DNA of 64,000 bases from Pedobacter psychrotolerans (GTDB lineage Bacteria; Bacteroidota; Bacteroidia; Sphingobacteriales; Sphingobacteriaceae), in the NCBI RefSeq assembly GCF_004340665.1, contig NZ_SLWO01000004.1, positions 124,001 through 188,000 of the forward strand, given 5' to 3'. Positions 62,603 through 64,000 of the stretch are shown one piece after another. A program made the translations under genes and the position numbers. Below the pieces are notes generated by a model. That model saw only the letters and a program-made list of their open reading frames with translations. It made no database searches and had not been told where the DNA came from. How positions within the stretch are numbered: position 1 is the first letter of the stretch; each line of letters starts with the position of its first letter.

Positions 62603-63280
62603 ATGAAAAATATCATTATAATTTGCCTATTAGCCTTCAGCTTAACAGCATGTAATACAGCTACAAAGAACGAAGAAAAAATTGATTTTACTAAATCTTA
62701 TGAATCTGCAGCACTCGCGCTTACCGATGCCCAGTTAAATTATGATGCAGCTGTTGCAAGTAATGATACCGCAAGAATAGCAGCCGCGAAAGTACAGTTA
62801 GAAACCGCCAAAACCACTTATTTAAAAAGTAAAACCTATTATACCGCAAATGGAGGCATCGTAAAAACAGAAGATGAGCAATTGCTTGCTAAAACGAATA
62901 CGGCTTTAGGTAAACCAGTTAATGATACGACTACCATAGCCGCTCAGCCAACAGCAGAAACCACTAAACCATTGAGTAATTTAGAACAAACGCCAATGGC
63001 TATTGCGGCTAAGAAGTTTATAGATAGCAGTAAACTTAATGCCAATAAAAAAATCAAACAAGTTTCAGGCGCTATAACAACTGGTGAAAATACGGTTAAA
63101 CAAGTTTCTGATGCGGTTTCAACTGGCCAAAATACGGTTAAAAACAATGTAATTAAGGCCAATGAAAGTTTAACAAAAGTTAGCGACAGCACAAAAAAGC
63201 GTTTAGAAGAATTAAAAAAACAAGGAAACGATTTGCGAAACCTATTTAAACGTAAAGCAGATACCACTAAAAATAATTAG
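62603..63280 (+). CDS. Lipoprotein with short internal repeats
   Basis: 225 residues from ATG 62603 (lipobox LTAC, Cys17). The mature part is low in aromatic and rich in Ala, Thr, Lys, Asn. About residues 145-190 contain near-repeats around GENTVKQVSDA and GQNTVKNNV, giving a helical coil-like stretch. The C-terminal tail is strongly basic. Spacing of 1 bp after the membrane protein gene. No family known to me. Confidence 0.7.
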   Translation: MKNIIIICLLAFSLTACNTATKNEEKIDFTKSYESAALALTDAQLNYDAAVASNDTARIAAAKVQLETAKTTYLKSKTYYTANGGIVKTEDEQLLAKTNTALGKPVNDTTTIAAQPTAETTKPLSNLEQTPMAIAAKKFIDSSKLNANKKIKQVSGAITTGENTVKQVSDAVSTGQNTVKNNVIKANESLTKVSDSTKKRLEELKKQGNDLRNLFKRKADTTKNN

Positions 63281-63331
63281 AGCTGCATTGTTTTTTTATA
63301 AAACTGTGATTATACTGATACTTATTTCGAG

Positions 63332-63339
63332 TATTTTTG
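63332..63339 (+). promoter_or_regulatory. mqnC -7 box (TATTTTTG) 4 nt from the ATG
   Basis: Exact TAnnTTTG ending at 63339 with the ATG at 63344. As for dnaB, this predicts a leaderless transcript. Confidence 0.5.
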
Positions 63340-63343
63340 CTTC

Positions 63344-64000
63344 ATGAATACAGCCGATTTACTGCAACGGGCCCTACATTTTGATTTTTTAACACAAGAA
63401 GAAGGTGTATACTTATACCACCATGCCGATACTGCATCGTTGATGTTTGTAGCAAATGAATTAAGGAAAATTCAGGTACCGAGTGGTAAAGTAACCTGGC
63501 AGATAGATAGAAATGTAAACACCACCAATGTTTGTATTGCTAACTGTAAATTCTGTAACTTTTTTAGAAGACCCGGTCATGATGAAAGTTACATCACAGA
63601 CATTGAAACTTATAAAGTAAAAATTGAAGAAACTTTCCGTTTAGGAGGTGATCAATTATTACTTCAGGGTGGCCATCACCCAGATTTAGGTTTAAATTTT
63701 TATGCAGATTTATTTAGAAAACTCAAAGAATTATATCCTGATTTAAAACTTCATGCCTTAGGTCCACCAGAAATTGCACATGTTGCAAAACTGGAAGGCA
63801 TTAGTCATACCGAAGTTTTAAAAGCATTAAAGGATGCAGGAATGGATTCACTTCCGGGTGCAGGTGCGGAAATTCTGAACGATCGTGTTAGACGATTAAT
63901 TTCTAAGGGTAAATGTGGTGGACAAGAATGGCTTGATGTGATGCGTGCTTGTCACCAGTTAGACATTACCACATCAGCAACCATGATGTTTGGCCATGTG
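63344..64000 (+). CDS. mqnC: Cyclic dehypoxanthine futalosine synthase (MqnC), 3' end outside window
   Basis: Radical SAM enzyme of the futalosine menaquinone pathway. The window contains the first 219 codons; MqnC is usually about 370-380 residues. The iron-sulfur motif CIANCKFC (about 66-73) is CX3CX2C, followed by GGDQLLLQGGHHPDLGLNFYADLFRKLKELYPDLKLHALGPPEIAH, GMDSLPGAGAEIL and the TTSATMMFGH segment. Radical cyclisation closes the spiro ring of dehypoxanthine futalosine. Menaquinone by this route fits a Bacteroidota respiratory chain. Confidence 0.9.
   Translation, partial: MNTADLLQRALHFDFLTQEEGVYLYHHADTASLMFVANELRKIQVPSGKVTWQIDRNVNTTNVCIANCKFCNFFRRPGHDESYITDIETYKVKIEETFRLGGDQLLLQGGHHPDLGLNFYADLFRKLKELYPDLKLHALGPPEIAHVAKLEGISHTEVLKALKDAGMDSLPGAGAEILNDRVRRLISKGKCGGQEWLDVMRACHQLDITTSATMMFGHV

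Overview
The window is a compact, AT-rich stretch of a Bacteroidota chromosome, most likely from the Sphingobacteriaceae and Pedobacter-like. This rests on gene content (LptD-type OstA protein, DUF3667, HmuY family, an MqnC-type futalosine-pathway enzyme, a large TonB receptor with an N-terminal carboxypeptidase-like domain), on repeated matches to the Bacteroidota -7 promoter box TAnnTTTG, and on the near absence of Shine-Dalgarno sequences. No rRNA, tRNA, CRISPR array, transposase or prophage was found. About 60 protein genes are supported; the first (cinA) and last (mqnC) run off the window.

Layout. 1-6.5 kb: envelope genes (cinA and lptD leftward; two tandem N-acetylmuramoyl-L-alanine amidases and an MCE/MlaD protein rightward). 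6.7-10.1 kb: rnz, a STAS protein, purC, phoH (leftward). 10.2-14 kb: SAM hydrolase family protein, a small membrane protein, a 48-residue gene, then serC-serA. 14-21.5 kb: a TonB-dependent receptor, rpe, pnp, rpsO, and a nucleotidyltransferase with a small partner. 21.5-28.9 kb: thioesterase, a tandem repeat block, MATE exporter, lepA, folD, a DUF6364/PIN toxin-antitoxin pair, Rieske protein, queE. 28.9-38.6 kb: an OmpA/PD40 outer-membrane protein with a coupled DUF6438-like lipoprotein, DUF2071, kdsA, recQ, kdsD, manC, rlmB. 38.8-49 kb: dnaB, chrA, a TPR protein, etfB-etfA-bfn-nucleoside transporter-DUF3667, gltA. 49-64 kb: small envelope proteins, miaA with an unrecognised neighbour, a metallo-hydrolase, an AraC-regulated haem uptake locus (TonB receptor plus HmuY), ppnP, an M16 peptidase pair, an unknown membrane protein/lipoprotein pair and mqnC.

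Themes. Lipopolysaccharide and envelope building recurs (lptD, MCE protein, kdsA, kdsD, manC, amidases). Kdo supply is split between kdsA and kdsD, which flank recQ. Central metabolism is represented by serine synthesis, purC, folD, rpe, gltA and ETF. The accessory parts are the toxin-antitoxin pair, the nucleotidyltransferase pair and the haem locus.

Most of the unusual sequence is non-coding: one family of CGTCAT-bounded palindromes with at least five members, two tandem duplications (a 158-160 bp unit near 22 kb and a 173 bp unit that copies the 3' end of dnaB), a pair of mutually exclusive hairpins over the start codon of the OmpA-family gene, a two-turn direct repeat between the AraC regulator and the haem receptor, and several genes whose -7 box lies so close to the ATG that their mRNAs should be leaderless. 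I see no large undescribed multi-gene system; the best leads are these regulatory structures and a few unrecognised genes.
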